Shown: positions 25,994 through 34,321 of the stretch, piece after piece
Numbering within the stretch: the stretch's first letter is position 1
How the letters are laid out: every line of letters begins with the position of its first letter
Assembly (NCBI GenBank): GCA_964632945.1
Contig: CAZWCX010000068.1
Location: 1-39,004 of the forward strand
Origin: CAZWCX01 sp964632945
GTDB lineage: Bacteria > Planctomycetota > MHYJ01 > WSZJ01 > CAZWCX01
Direction of reading: 5' to 3'
Length of the DNA stretch: 39,004 nt
Position numbers and translations under genes: made by a program
Notes under the pieces: model-generated
The model's database searches: none
What the model was told of the DNA's origin: nothing
Seen by the model: the letters and a program-made list of their open reading frames with translations, nothing else

Positions 25994-26707
25994 ATGACGT
26001 CGCCACCGTATCCGGTACTCTATCAGGACGCCCGTCTTCTGGCGATCGACAAACCGCCGGGCGCGGCGGTGTCCGATCGTCCCGAAGACGGGCCGGATCT
26101 CGTCGCAAGGCTCCGGACCTGGCTCGGGCGGGGCGCGCGCGAGTTGCGCACGGTGCACCGGCTCGACCGGGGAACCTCCGGCGTGCTGGTTCTGGCGCTC
26201 GACCGCGAGGCGGCCGCCCGAATGGCGGCCGGATTCCGCGCGGGCGCGGCGCGCAAGTCCTACCTGGCGCTGGTGTCCGGCGACCCTCCGTCCCGCGGGC
26301 GCATGACCCAATCCATCCGTCCGGACCCGGGGAGCGCCCGGCGCTTTCTCGCCGACCCCGCCCTGGGGAAACCGTCGCGCACGCGCTTTCGACGCCTCGG
26401 CCGCGCGGCGGGCGTCGCCCTCCTGCTGCTGCGGCCGGAGACCGGTCGCACCCACCAACTGCGGGTCCACTGCGCCGCCGCCGGGTATCCCATCCTCGGT
26501 GACGACCGCTACGGCGGACCCGCCCGCGTCCCGGTCTTCTCCGGTCCCGGCCGTCTCTCCTTCGTCGAGGTGCCGCGCCTCGCCCTCCACGCCGTTCGGC
26601 TGATCGTCGGTCATCCCGACGACGAACGTCCGATCCGCCTGCGCGCCCCCCTGCCGGACGATCTCGCGGGGCTCTGGCGGCGGATCAGCGGAAAAACAGG
26701 AACGTGA
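25994..26707 (+). CDS. RluA-family pseudouridine synthase
   Basis: A 237-residue synthase that isomerises uridine to pseudouridine in rRNA or tRNA. The catalytic block HRLDRGTSGVL (55-65) contains the essential aspartate D58. RPETGRTHQLRVH (about 151-163) and PILGDDRYGG are the other two family motifs. There is no N-terminal S4 domain, as in RluA, RluC-short and TruC types, so the target uridine cannot be assigned. It lacks a clear ribosome site and may have a leaderless message. Its last 23 bases overlap the convergent antiporter gene. Confidence 0.93.
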   Translation: MTSPPYPVLYQDARLLAIDKPPGAAVSDRPEDGPDLVARLRTWLGRGARELRTVHRLDRGTSGVLVLALDREAAARMAAGFRAGAARKSYLALVSGDPPSRGRMTQSIRPDPGSARRFLADPALGKPSRTRFRRLGRAAGVALLLLRPETGRTHQLRVHCAAAGYPILGDDRYGGPARVPVFSGPGRLSFVEVPRLALHAVRLIVGHPDDERPIRLRAPLPDDLAGLWRRISGKTGT

Positions 26708-28052
26708 GCAGGAAGAACATCGGGAAGAGGATCAACGCCGAGTAGGCCATGTACCCGAAGAACGAGGGCATCCGCACCCCCGACTCCTCCGCGATCGCCT
26801 TCACCATGAAATTGGGACCGTTCCCGATGTAGGTGTTGGCGCCCATGAACACCGCGCCGCAGGAAATGGCGGCCAGCACCGTGTGGGACACACCCACCAC
26901 TTCGGGCGTGAGGCCGCTCCCCTGGGCCAGCGAGAGGAACGTGAGGTAGGTGGGCGCGTTGTCCAGGACGCTGCTGAGCAGTCCGGTGGCCCAGAAATAC
27001 TGCCACGGCTCGGTGACGCCCAACTCCCCGCCCCGCGCGTTGAGGATGAGGAGCGCGGGGATCATCGTCACGAAGATCCCGACAAACAGGACCGCGACCT
27101 CCACGATCGGACCCCAGGTGAATCCGTTCTGCGTGCGGATGGTGCGCGGGGTCAGCACGAGCGACAGCACGGCCATGAGGATCATCAAGCCCTCCTGCGT
27201 GCCCATCGGGAGGGACTTTCCGTACTTCCCGGCCAGGAGCACCGCGCCGATCACGCCGAGCAGGAAGAGGAAATTGACCTTGCCGTCGATCTGCAGATCG
27301 CGGGCCGAGTCCACTTCCTTGTCGAGGTCGCCCGGCGTCGCCACGTCCTCCCGGTGGAACACGTACTGATCGTAGAAGTTGAACGAGATCAGCAGGACGA
27401 CGACGAGCGTGATCCACTCCGGGAAAAGCCGGAATGTCCACTCGAACGGCACGCCCTGGAGAAAGCCGAGGAACAGCGGCGGGTCGCCGAGCGGGGTCAG
27501 CGTGCCGCCCACGTTGCTGACGAGGAAGATGAAGAAGATGACGATGTGGGCCTTCTTGACGCGCGCGCGGTTGGCGCGCAGCAGCGGCCGGATCAGGAGC
27601 ATGGACGCCCCCGTGGTGCCGATGAAACTGGCGATGCCGGCGCCGATGGCCAGGACGGCGGTGTTCACGAGCGGCGTGCCGCTGATCGATCCCCGGATGA
27701 GGACTCCGCCGGCGATGATGAAAAGGGCGCCGAGGAGCACGATAAAGGAGAAGAACTCGAACATCTTGTGGCCCAGTTCGCCGGGGGCGTGCTGGAAAAG
27801 CCAGACGGCGACGGGAAGCGCGAGGATCAGGCTGACCGCAGCCTTGTTGCGGTTTCGTTCCCACCAGTGGTGCGCGAACAGGGGAAGGATGGCAATCGCG
27901 CCCAACAGGAGCGCGAAGGGGAGGACGCTCCAGACGGGCAATTCGCGACCAAGGGCGCGGGTGTCCTCCGTGGCCAGGGCCGGTGCGCCGGACACGAGGA
28001 GGGCCAGGAAGACGGTGTTCGCCAGCGCGCGGAAGACGGCACGGGAAGCCAT
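26685..28052 (-). CDS. nhaD: NhaD-type sodium/proton antiporter (ion transporter superfamily)
   Basis: The 455-residue protein is polytopic, with a signal-like first helix (ANTVFLALLVSGAPALA) followed by about eleven hydrophobic segments. The block SNVGGTLTPLGDPPLFLGFLQGVP (about 190-213) is typical of NhaD and related ArsB/CitM-superfamily transporters, as is IGTTGASMLLIRPLLRAN. Near the C-terminus, GANTYIGNGPNFMVKAIAEE is the second family signature. NhaD exports Na+ or Li+ in exchange for protons; the exact ion here is inferred. ATG 28052 has a GGAGGGGG site 5 bases upstream, and the promoter at 28114-28142 gives a leader of about 55 bases. The longer frame to 28142 would start inside that promoter. 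Confidence 0.88.
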   Translation of the reverse strand: MASRAVFRALANTVFLALLVSGAPALATEDTRALGRELPVWSVLPFALLLGAIAILPLFAHHWWERNRNKAAVSLILALPVAVWLFQHAPGELGHKMFEFFSFIVLLGALFIIAGGVLIRGSISGTPLVNTAVLAIGAGIASFIGTTGASMLLIRPLLRANRARVKKAHIVIFFIFLVSNVGGTLTPLGDPPLFLGFLQGVPFEWTFRLFPEWITLVVVLLISFNFYDQYVFHREDVATPGDLDKEVDSARDLQIDGKVNFLFLLGVIGAVLLAGKYGKSLPMGTQEGLMILMAVLSLVLTPRTIRTQNGFTWGPIVEVAVLFVGIFVTMIPALLILNARGGELGVTEPWQYFWATGLLSSVLDNAPTYLTFLSLAQGSGLTPEVVGVSHTVLAAISCGAVFMGANTYIGNGPNFMVKAIAEESGVRMPSFFGYMAYSALILFPMFFLLTFLFFR

Positions 28053-28113
28053 CCGCCCCCCCTCCGACAACGGCTCGTTCCACGCGCGTCCATCCGCCGT
28101 GGATGAAGCGGCG

Positions 28114-28142
28114 ATTATAGGAGTTCCCGGTTCCGGGGTCAA
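28114..28142 (-). promoter_or_regulatory. Sigma-70 promoter of nhaD
   Basis: On the minus strand TTGACC (28137-28142) and a perfect TATAAT (28114-28119) are separated by 17 bases. The antiporter can thus be transcribed separately from the kinase operon that ends at 28191 just upstream. Confidence 0.8.
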
Positions 28143-28190
28143 AACTTCGCCGGCGTGCGTTCACGAGTTCCGTCGGAACGGCGGGAGTGC

Positions 28191-31100
28191 TCAGCCGCGG
28201 GTCAGGGAGGAGATTTCCTCCCGAAACCGCTGCTTTTCGGGGTCGGCCAGGTAGGTCTCCCGCCAGAGGTCGGGAACGCGGGACCAGACCGACCGCAGCG
28301 TCTCGAACGCGCGACGCGCTTCCGATCGACACTCCCCGGGGCGGGCGGACGCGGCGGCCCAGCGGGATCGTTCGGCGTGGACGCGCCAGCGGAATTCGGG
28401 CAGGGGCCGGTGTCGCAGGCGCTCCGCGGCGCGGTCGAGGGCTTCGCCCTCCGCCTCGCGACGACCGTGGCGGCGGTGCAACCGGGCGACGGCGAGGTCC
28501 GCCCAAACGCGGTCGGGCGGTTCGGGAGTGACGTCCACCCACAGTTCCTCCGCCCGGCCGAGGGGCTCGCAAACGACCGGGTCCGCGCAACCGGCGGACT
28601 CGCGGGCGTAGGCGAGCGCGGCAAGGCTCCGGGCCAGGAGAGGCGGCCGCGCCAGGACCGCGGCTTCATGGACGGCGCGTTCCAGGTGGGCCGCGGCGGT
28701 CGATGCTCCCTCGGCGGCGAACGCCGCGCGCGCGCGGATGCCGTGGGCGATCCATGCCGCCCACCGGTCGCCGGTCTCCGTGGCGAGGTCGAGAAGTTCG
28801 TCGGCGTCGGTTCGGGCGGACTCGCGGTCGCCCGCGGCCACCCGCAGGTGAGCCCACCCCGCGCGCGTCTCCAGGACGGCGCGCGAATCGACCCCCGCGT
28901 GCATCCGATGCCACGCTTCCTCCAGCGCCTCCCGGGCCGCGTCCAGTTCGCCGAGATGGACGGCGGCCTCCCCTGCGAGGGCGAGCGCGCGGACGTGGTG
29001 GGACTGCTCGCCTGCCCGCTCGGCGCGCCGGCCCGAGACTTCGGCGCAGCGGCGGGCCTCGGCGGCGTCCCCCCGCTCGAGCAGGAGGAAACCGCGCAGC
29101 AGGGCCACGCCGCTCCGTCCTGGGAGCCCGGCATGGCGCAGTTGTTCGTCCGCTTCACACAATCGATCGAGAGCGTCGTCTCCGCGGCCTTGCTCGGCGT
29201 GGAGCGAGGCGAGTTCGATCAACGCGACTCCGGCCACCCGGTTGCGTCCCGTCCCCCGGGTCTCGCGTACCGCCCGGCGCCACGCTTGCTCCGCCCGGCG
29301 CCGGTCGCCGCAGGCGGAGCGGAAGCGCGCCACCTGAACCGCTCCGGGCGCACGCGCCAGCAACGCCTCCGCCGGCCGCAACCCCGCCGGGATCCCGGTT
29401 TCGGCAATCGGGCCGTCCGGGGTCCGCGCCACGGATGAGCCTTCCGGATCGGCGGGGGAAGCCGCGGGGATTCCGTTCCGCTCCGCGTCGCGATCGGCTT
29501 CCCGTCGCGCCGCGGCGCCCCGACCCCCGTCCCCGCCTTCCGCCAGGTGGAACGCGGCTTCGGCCGGGCGGCAGGCGCCCGCCGGGAGGACCTCCTCGAG
29601 CAAGACGACTCCGATCCGCCGATGGAGTTCCCTGCGCGCGGCCGCGGCCATGTTCGCCAGCACCGCTTCCCGGGCCCGCTCGTGATGGAATCGGTACAGG
29701 GACAGATGGGTCGTGTGCCGCTCCCGCGCCAGCAGGTGCACCCGTTCTCCTTCGTCGAGGGCGCGCTGCGCCTCTTCGATCGCCAGCCCCAGGAACCGCG
29801 CCAGTCGCTCCGCTCCGGCCGGACGGCCATAAACGGCCAATCCCTCGAGGGCCCCGCGGGCGTCCGTGGACAAGCGTTGCCACCGCAAGGCGACGATGGC
29901 GTCCAGCGAGCGCGGCTCCGCGTCCTCCCCGGCGCCCTCGAAAGTCTCCCGGAGGATCTCCTCGACCAGGAGCGGGTTGCCCCGGGAGCGTCCCGCCAGA
30001 TCAATGCGCTGCGCCACCTCCTCGCCCCCCGAGCCCGCCATCGACCGGGTCAGGGCCACGATGTCGGCGGGAGAGAGCGGTTCCAGGCGCGATTCGGACA
30101 GCCAGCCGCGGAGACGGGTCCTGCGGAGCCAGTCGGAGAAGGGGGCTGCGGTAACCGGTTGCGCGGAGCAGAGGATGGCCAGCCGGGCGGGGGCGACGGC
30201 CGCATCATCCGGTTGGGCGAGTTCGGCGGCGATTTCCTCGAGCATCGCGAGCGTGCCGGCGTCTGCCCGATGCAAGTCGTCGAACGTCACGGCGAGGGGG
30301 ACCCGGCGGGAGACGTCGAGGACGAACTGGGCCGTCCGGGAGGGCCAAACCACCTCGGTCGGCGCATCCGGGGCCGTCGGATCGGCGGCCGGTCGCCGCT
30401 CCTCCGGGGCCAAATGCGCGAACAGGTCGGCGTAATCGGCACGGAGTCGATGGCGCGCGGGGATCTCGACGAGATCCTCGAGGACGCCGGCGAGCTGGGC
30501 CACGAGGTCGGCGGCCGGTTCCATCGGCGCGCAGGCGGTCTCGGGGCAGCGGACCACGATGTACGGGACGCCGTTCACCTGCGCCTGGCTGCGGCATTCC
30601 CGTTGCAGACGGGTCTTGCCCAGGCCGGGTTCGCCGAGGGTCAGCAGGAGGGGCGGGACAGGGGTGGGAGACTTGCCGCAGTGGAAATCGAGCAGGCGCC
30701 GGAACCCGGCCAGCACGGTGTCTCGTCCCATCAGGCGGCCCCAGGGAACAAAGACACGCTGCACGCGCTTGGTCTCCACGCGCAGGGGCGCGGTGACTTT
30801 CGACAGCGCCTCGGCCGCCTCCTGGGCATCCTCGAAGCGGTCCATCGGTTCGATGGCGAGGAGTTTCAGAAGCACGCGCGCGAGCGAGGCCGGGATGCGG
30901 GGATTCACCTGGCGAGGATCCGGGACCTGCATGGCGAGGTGCTGGCGCATCAGGGAGAGCGCGTCGTCGCCGACGAAGGGGAGTCGGCGGGTGGCGGCCT
31001 CGAAGAGCAGGACGCCGATGGAGTAGAGGTCGCTTTCGACGGTGGGTGGATGGTTGAGCAGCAATTCCGGCGCGCTGTAGGCGAACGTTGCGCCGGTGCG

Positions 31101-31637
31101 GCGACCGGAGCGCGGGGGGGCCATCCAGTCGGCGAGCACGGGATCGAGAAGCACGGCCCGCGCGGCGACCGGGTCGCCCGACGTGCGGGCGGGGTCGGAC
31201 TCCCCCGGCTGCGCAATGCGGACGTTTTCCGGCTTGAGATTGCGGTGCACGAATCCGCTGGCATGAAGGAAGGCGAGCGCTTCGCACGCCTGGGCGCCCC
31301 AGGCGGCGAGCGGATCGAACCGGTCGCCGGCTGCGGTGGCGAACAGGGTTTCGCCTTGCAGGTACTCCATCTCGACGGCGATGGCGTCGAGGTCCGGAAT
31401 GCGGGCGAACTCCCGGACCTCCACGAGATGGGGATGGCGCAGATCGCGCAGGCGCGTGAACGTGGCGTCCAAATCCGCGCCATCGACCACGGCGAGCCGT
31501 TCAGGGAGGATGAGCTTGAGGGCGGCGTGGCGTCCGGCGTGGTCGTGATCGGCGACGAGGTAGACCGAGCCCAGGGTCCCTTCCCCGAGGAACGAGAGGA
31601 GTTCCCATCGATCGAGGACTCTCGGGATCTCGCTCAT
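28191..31637 (-). CDS. Pseudokinase, P-loop ATPase and helical-repeat signalling protein
   Basis: A 1,148-residue protein in three parts. Residues 10-280 form a Hanks-type kinase fold with glycine loop GEGTLGSVY and ATP lysine K41. The catalytic HRD is HRN (131-133), DFG is DPV (165-167), and an insertion separates N138 from D165, so phosphotransfer is doubtful. Residues about 300-560 are an AAA/STAND-type ATPase related to AAA_16, with Walker A GEPGLGKT (335-342) and Walker B LAVTFDDLHRAD (448-459). The rest (about 650-1130) is TPR-like helical repeats. The layout matches the large kinase-ATPase-TPR regulators seen in myxobacteria and planctomycetes. ATG 31637 overlaps the stop of the upstream gene as ATGA, with AGGG just upstream. 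It is the last gene of a three-gene operon. Confidence 0.88.
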   Translation of the reverse strand: MSEIPRVLDRWELLSFLGEGTLGSVYLVADHDHAGRHAALKLILPERLAVVDGADLDATFTRLRDLRHPHLVEVREFARIPDLDAIAVEMEYLQGETLFATAAGDRFDPLAAWGAQACEALAFLHASGFVHRNLKPENVRIAQPGESDPARTSGDPVAARAVLLDPVLADWMAPPRSGRRTGATFAYSAPELLLNHPPTVESDLYSIGVLLFEAATRRLPFVGDDALSLMRQHLAMQVPDPRQVNPRIPASLARVLLKLLAIEPMDRFEDAQEAAEALSKVTAPLRVETKRVQRVFVPWGRLMGRDTVLAGFRRLLDFHCGKSPTPVPPLLLTLGEPGLGKTRLQRECRSQAQVNGVPYIVVRCPETACAPMEPAADLVAQLAGVLEDLVEIPARHRLRADYADLFAHLAPEERRPAADPTAPDAPTEVVWPSRTAQFVLDVSRRVPLAVTFDDLHRADAGTLAMLEEIAAELAQPDDAAVAPARLAILCSAQPVTAAPFSDWLRRTRLRGWLSESRLEPLSPADIVALTRSMAGSGGEEVAQRIDLAGRSRGNPLLVEEILRETFEGAGEDAEPRSLDAIVALRWQRLSTDARGALEGLAVYGRPAGAERLARFLGLAIEEAQRALDEGERVHLLARERHTTHLSLYRFHHERAREAVLANMAAAARRELHRRIGVVLLEEVLPAGACRPAEAAFHLAEGGDGGRGAAARREADRDAERNGIPAASPADPEGSSVARTPDGPIAETGIPAGLRPAEALLARAPGAVQVARFRSACGDRRRAEQAWRRAVRETRGTGRNRVAGVALIELASLHAEQGRGDDALDRLCEADEQLRHAGLPGRSGVALLRGFLLLERGDAAEARRCAEVSGRRAERAGEQSHHVRALALAGEAAVHLGELDAAREALEEAWHRMHAGVDSRAVLETRAGWAHLRVAAGDRESARTDADELLDLATETGDRWAAWIAHGIRARAAFAAEGASTAAAHLERAVHEAAVLARPPLLARSLAALAYARESAGCADPVVCEPLGRAEELWVDVTPEPPDRVWADLAVARLHRRHGRREAEGEALDRAAERLRHRPLPEFRWRVHAERSRWAAASARPGECRSEARRAFETLRSVWSRVPDLWRETYLADPEKQRFREEISSLTRG

Positions 31638-33337
31638 CCGGGACCCTGCAATGAGGCGCCCTCGCGGGGCGGCAGGCTTCCCCCGGCGGGAGGCGGGAGG
31701 CGGGTCGCGAAGACCGCGGCCGCGGCCTCCAGGAAATCGGCATCGGCGGCCGTGAATCCGGCAGGCGCGGCCGATTCGAGGTAGAGCAGCCCGACCGCGC
31801 GTCCCCCCGGGGCGATCGGGGAACACAGGACGGAGCAGCGTCCGGGGGCATCGGGGGTGGTCGCGATTTCCGGTCGGTCCGCCGCGGCGCCGGTCCAGCG
31901 ACCGGGCACGATTCCGGTCCAGGACTGCGCGGCGAGCGCGCGCGCGAAGGGTGCCTTCGGGTCGGCCTCACGGCCCCCCGCCCGCGCGCGGATGGGGTTC
32001 AGATGGCCGGCCGGATCCGCGGCGAGAAGGAGGATCCGATCCGCGGCGAGCGTCTCGGCAAGCAGGTCCAGCGCGCGGTCGGGGACCGCGTCGGGAAGCC
32101 CGGCCGGCGGACCCAGCCCGAGCAGGCGCACGAACGAGGTCGAGCGGACGGGGTCCGGAGCGGGCGCGGACCACAGGCCCGCGAGGTCGTCGACGCGACG
32201 GGAGAGGGGAGGGAGATCGGGGGACCAGGGCACCCAGCGGTCCCCCCCCGCGGTCTTGCCGGCCGAGACGGCCTGCTCCGCCCGGCGCAGCAACTCCCGC
32301 GCGCCGGTCGAGGCATCCGCGGCCGTGACCACGCCGATGGTGACCCGTGCCCCTCGTTCCGCCACGGGACCCGTCCGTTCGGCGAATACCCGTCGCGCCA
32401 TTTCGGCCCGTCCGGCGGCTCCGTCCGCCCCCGTGGCGGGCAGCAACACCACGACCTCGTCTGCGCCCCAGCGCCCTGCCACCGCGGAACCGGGCAGGGC
32501 GGCCGCGACACTCTCGCCAAGCGCACGCACGATGGCCTCGGACCAGCCCGCGCCGTGGCGGCGCCGGCCTTCGCTCAAACGGTCGATGTCTGCGTACAGG
32601 AGCGCGGTCGGACCCGTTCCAGCGGCAAGCGCGCGTTCGAGCGCCTGCAGGAATGCCCCGCGTGAGGACAGTCCGGTCTCCCCGTCGAATGCCAGGGAGG
32701 TCACGCGCGACTGTTCTTCGAGCGCGCGTCGGAGGACCTCCGCCGCTTCGCGGGCGCGCTCCGCGGCGCGCGAAGCCAGCGTGCGCCCCGCTTCGGCCAC
32801 GTCGGCGTACATCACGACCTTGCCGGGTCCCCGGGTCGGCGCCGGCAGCCAGCGCTCCCGTCCCGCTCCCACCGGGTCGTCCCCCGGCGCATCGAAGCAG
32901 AGGCACACGAACGCAACCACGCCCCGGCCCGCCTCCCGCCAGGACGCCAGGGCCTCGCCGGCCACCGCCGGATCGGTCGCCACCCGCACGTGCCCGTCGG
33001 CAAGTACCGCACCCAGCGGACCTTCCGGATCCCCGAGGAGCGCGGTCAGCGAAATCCCCTCGGGGAAGTCCCGGCGACAGATCTCCACGGCTTCCCCGTC
33101 GACATCCACGCGCAACAGGAAGCCGCGCTGTCCCCCGACCGCGGCGAGCAGCAGATCCAGACCGCGCTGGAGCAGGGCCTGCGGACGGTCGCGGAACCCG
33201 TCGAACAGGAAGGCCGCCGCGGCCAGCGCGGTGGCGGCGTTCCCGCGGCGCGCTTCCGTGTCGGAAATCACCCGCCCCGCGCCCCCCACGGGAGGCGCGG
33301 CGGGAATCGCGTCGAAGAAATCTTCCGAGCCGTGCAT
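31634..33337 (-). CDS. GAF, degenerate GGDEF, GAF sensor protein
   Basis: The 567-residue protein has an N-terminal GAF-like domain (about 50-180), a short predicted coiled coil (about 188-212), a GGDEF-type domain (about 215-372) and a second GAF domain (about 415-547). The GGDEF signature is GADEV at 291-295. The metal aspartate is kept (YADID, 248-252), but the usual NDxxGH substrate motif is altered, and the RxxD inhibitory site is absent. It may bind a nucleotide rather than make cyclic di-GMP. There is no transmembrane helix. Its ATG shares a base with the stop of the RIO-like kinase upstream, and its stop overlaps the start of the pseudokinase gene, so all three are probably made in fixed proportion. 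Confidence 0.85.
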   Translation of the reverse strand: MHGSEDFFDAIPAAPPVGGAGRVISDTEARRGNAATALAAAAFLFDGFRDRPQALLQRGLDLLLAAVGGQRGFLLRVDVDGEAVEICRRDFPEGISLTALLGDPEGPLGAVLADGHVRVATDPAVAGEALASWREAGRGVVAFVCLCFDAPGDDPVGAGRERWLPAPTRGPGKVVMYADVAEAGRTLASRAAERAREAAEVLRRALEEQSRVTSLAFDGETGLSSRGAFLQALERALAAGTGPTALLYADIDRLSEGRRRHGAGWSEAIVRALGESVAAALPGSAVAGRWGADEVVVLLPATGADGAAGRAEMARRVFAERTGPVAERGARVTIGVVTAADASTGARELLRRAEQAVSAGKTAGGDRWVPWSPDLPPLSRRVDDLAGLWSAPAPDPVRSTSFVRLLGLGPPAGLPDAVPDRALDLLAETLAADRILLLAADPAGHLNPIRARAGGREADPKAPFARALAAQSWTGIVPGRWTGAAADRPEIATTPDAPGRCSVLCSPIAPGGRAVGLLYLESAAPAGFTAADADFLEAAAAVFATRLPPPAGGSLPPREGASLQGPG

Positions 33338-34143
33338 CAGTCGCGGATCTTCTTCAAGTCCGACGAAAACCGAAACGTCTCGTTGCTTCCCTTCGGGTAC
33401 ACGAGCCGCTTCACGAACTGGTAGGGGCGTTGGACGAAGTAGCGGTAGATTTTTGCCCCCGGCCCGCGTCGCTCGATCAACGCACGCTCCTCGGCGCTGA
33501 CCAGGTCGGGCCGGTACTTCTCCTTGAACTTCAGGAGATGGTAGATGTCCGCAAGGCAGAGCCGACGATAGACCGCGGTCGTGAGGCGCCGGGCCCACAG
33601 CGGCTCCGGAACCACGCAGACCGACACATGGAAGTCGAGCAGGTACGGATTCCCGTCCTCCCCGACGATGATGTTGCCCTTTTTCGCCATGTCGTTGTGG
33701 GCGACCCCGCGCGCGTGTACCTGCCGCACGATTTCCAGCAACTGGTCGAAGAAGGTGTCGGAGAGCGTGTACTTGCCCACCTCGTACTGGTGCTGCCGGA
33801 GGTTGCGACCCGCGATGTACTCGTGAATGTAGCCGTTGTCTCCGACCATACCGTGCAGCGGGGGGATCCCCGGGATCCCGGCCGTCTTGGAGTACATGCG
33901 GAATTCCCGCCGGGAGATCCAGCCCGCCAGCGGCTCGAACAGGAACCCGAAGATGTGCCGGAACCGCGAAACCTTCAGCACGTACAATTTCCCCTCGCGG
34001 TCGAGCAAAAAGTTCTCGGAGAAGAAGTCTTTCTTCATGCTCTTGACGACGCGATAGGTCAGCCCGTTGGCGACGACCGTCGCGGGCAGGGCGGACGAGG
34101 CGCCCTCCGAGGCGGGGGCGGCGGATGCGGGCTCCGGGGTCAT
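33337..34143 (-). CDS. RIO-like small protein kinase
   Basis: A 268-residue kinase-fold protein of the type annotated as RIO1-family regulatory kinase. The ATP lysine is K57 in YVLKVSR. The catalytic loop GVAHNDMAKKGNIIV supplies D151 and N157, and the metal aspartate is D170 in LLDFHVSV. All catalytic residues are present, so unlike the downstream pseudokinase it should be active. REFRMYSKTAGIPGIPPLHG (about 79-98) matches the family block between the two lobes. It has a 25-residue low-complexity start and a basic C-terminal tail. It is the first gene of the operon and is transcribed from the divergent promoter region. Its substrate is unknown; the two downstream products and the divergent repeat protein are natural candidates. 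Confidence 0.85.
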   Translation of the reverse strand: MTPEPASAAPASEGASSALPATVVANGLTYRVVKSMKKDFFSENFLLDREGKLYVLKVSRFRHIFGFLFEPLAGWISRREFRMYSKTAGIPGIPPLHGMVGDNGYIHEYIAGRNLRQHQYEVGKYTLSDTFFDQLLEIVRQVHARGVAHNDMAKKGNIIVGEDGNPYLLDFHVSVCVVPEPLWARRLTTAVYRRLCLADIYHLLKFKEKYRPDLVSAEERALIERRGPGAKIYRYFVQRPYQFVKRLVYPKGSNETFRFSSDLKKIRD

Positions 34144-34173
34144 GGCGGGGTCTCCGGCGGATGGAACCCATCC

Positions 34174-34201
34174 ATTCTAGCGTACCTTGGCCCCGGATCA
34201 A
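34174..34201 (-). promoter_or_regulatory. Candidate promoter of the RIO-kinase operon
   Basis: On the minus strand TTGATC (34196-34201, 4 of 6) and TAGAAT (34174-34179, 5 of 6) are 16 bases apart, about 30 bases upstream of the ATG at 34143. Confidence 0.6.
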
Positions 34202-34212
34202 GGTTTCCGCGC

Positions 34213-34225
34213 CCGGACCGTCCGG
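34213..34225. promoter_or_regulatory. 13-bp palindrome between divergent -35 boxes
   Basis: CCGGAC-C-GTCCGG is a perfect 6-1-6 inverted repeat, directly abutting the plus-strand -35 and 11 bases from the minus-strand -35. Its position suits an operator for both promoters. GC-rich DNA makes such palindromes fairly common, so the role is unproven. Confidence 0.35.
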
Positions 34226-34254
34226 TTGACAGGCCTATTCGACCGGCCTATAAT
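34226..34254 (+). promoter_or_regulatory. Perfect consensus sigma-70 promoter
   Basis: TTGACA (34226-34231), 17 bases, TATAAT (34249-34254): a full match to the sigma-70 consensus. GGCCTAT occurs twice, at 34232-34238 and 34245-34251, one copy inside the spacer and one overlapping the -10, which could be a regulator site. Transcription should start near 34261, about 61 bases before the ATG at 34322. Consensus promoters of this strength are usually repressed or drive abundant products. Confidence 0.85.
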
Positions 34255-34321
34255 CGGCGCGCATCGCTGCCCTGCCGGCGCGTCCCGCGCCCGGTCCGAC
34301 GCGGCAAGTTCGGAGCGTCCG

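Noticed and set aside
9820..34225. The 9-mer ACGGTCCGG in three intergenic palindromes (9828-9836, 24620-24628, and near 34217-34225 on the minus strand), read at first as one regulator's site.
   Set aside because: The arm lengths and spacings differ, and the same 9-mer occurs inside the nadC coding region, so chance in GC-rich DNA explains it.
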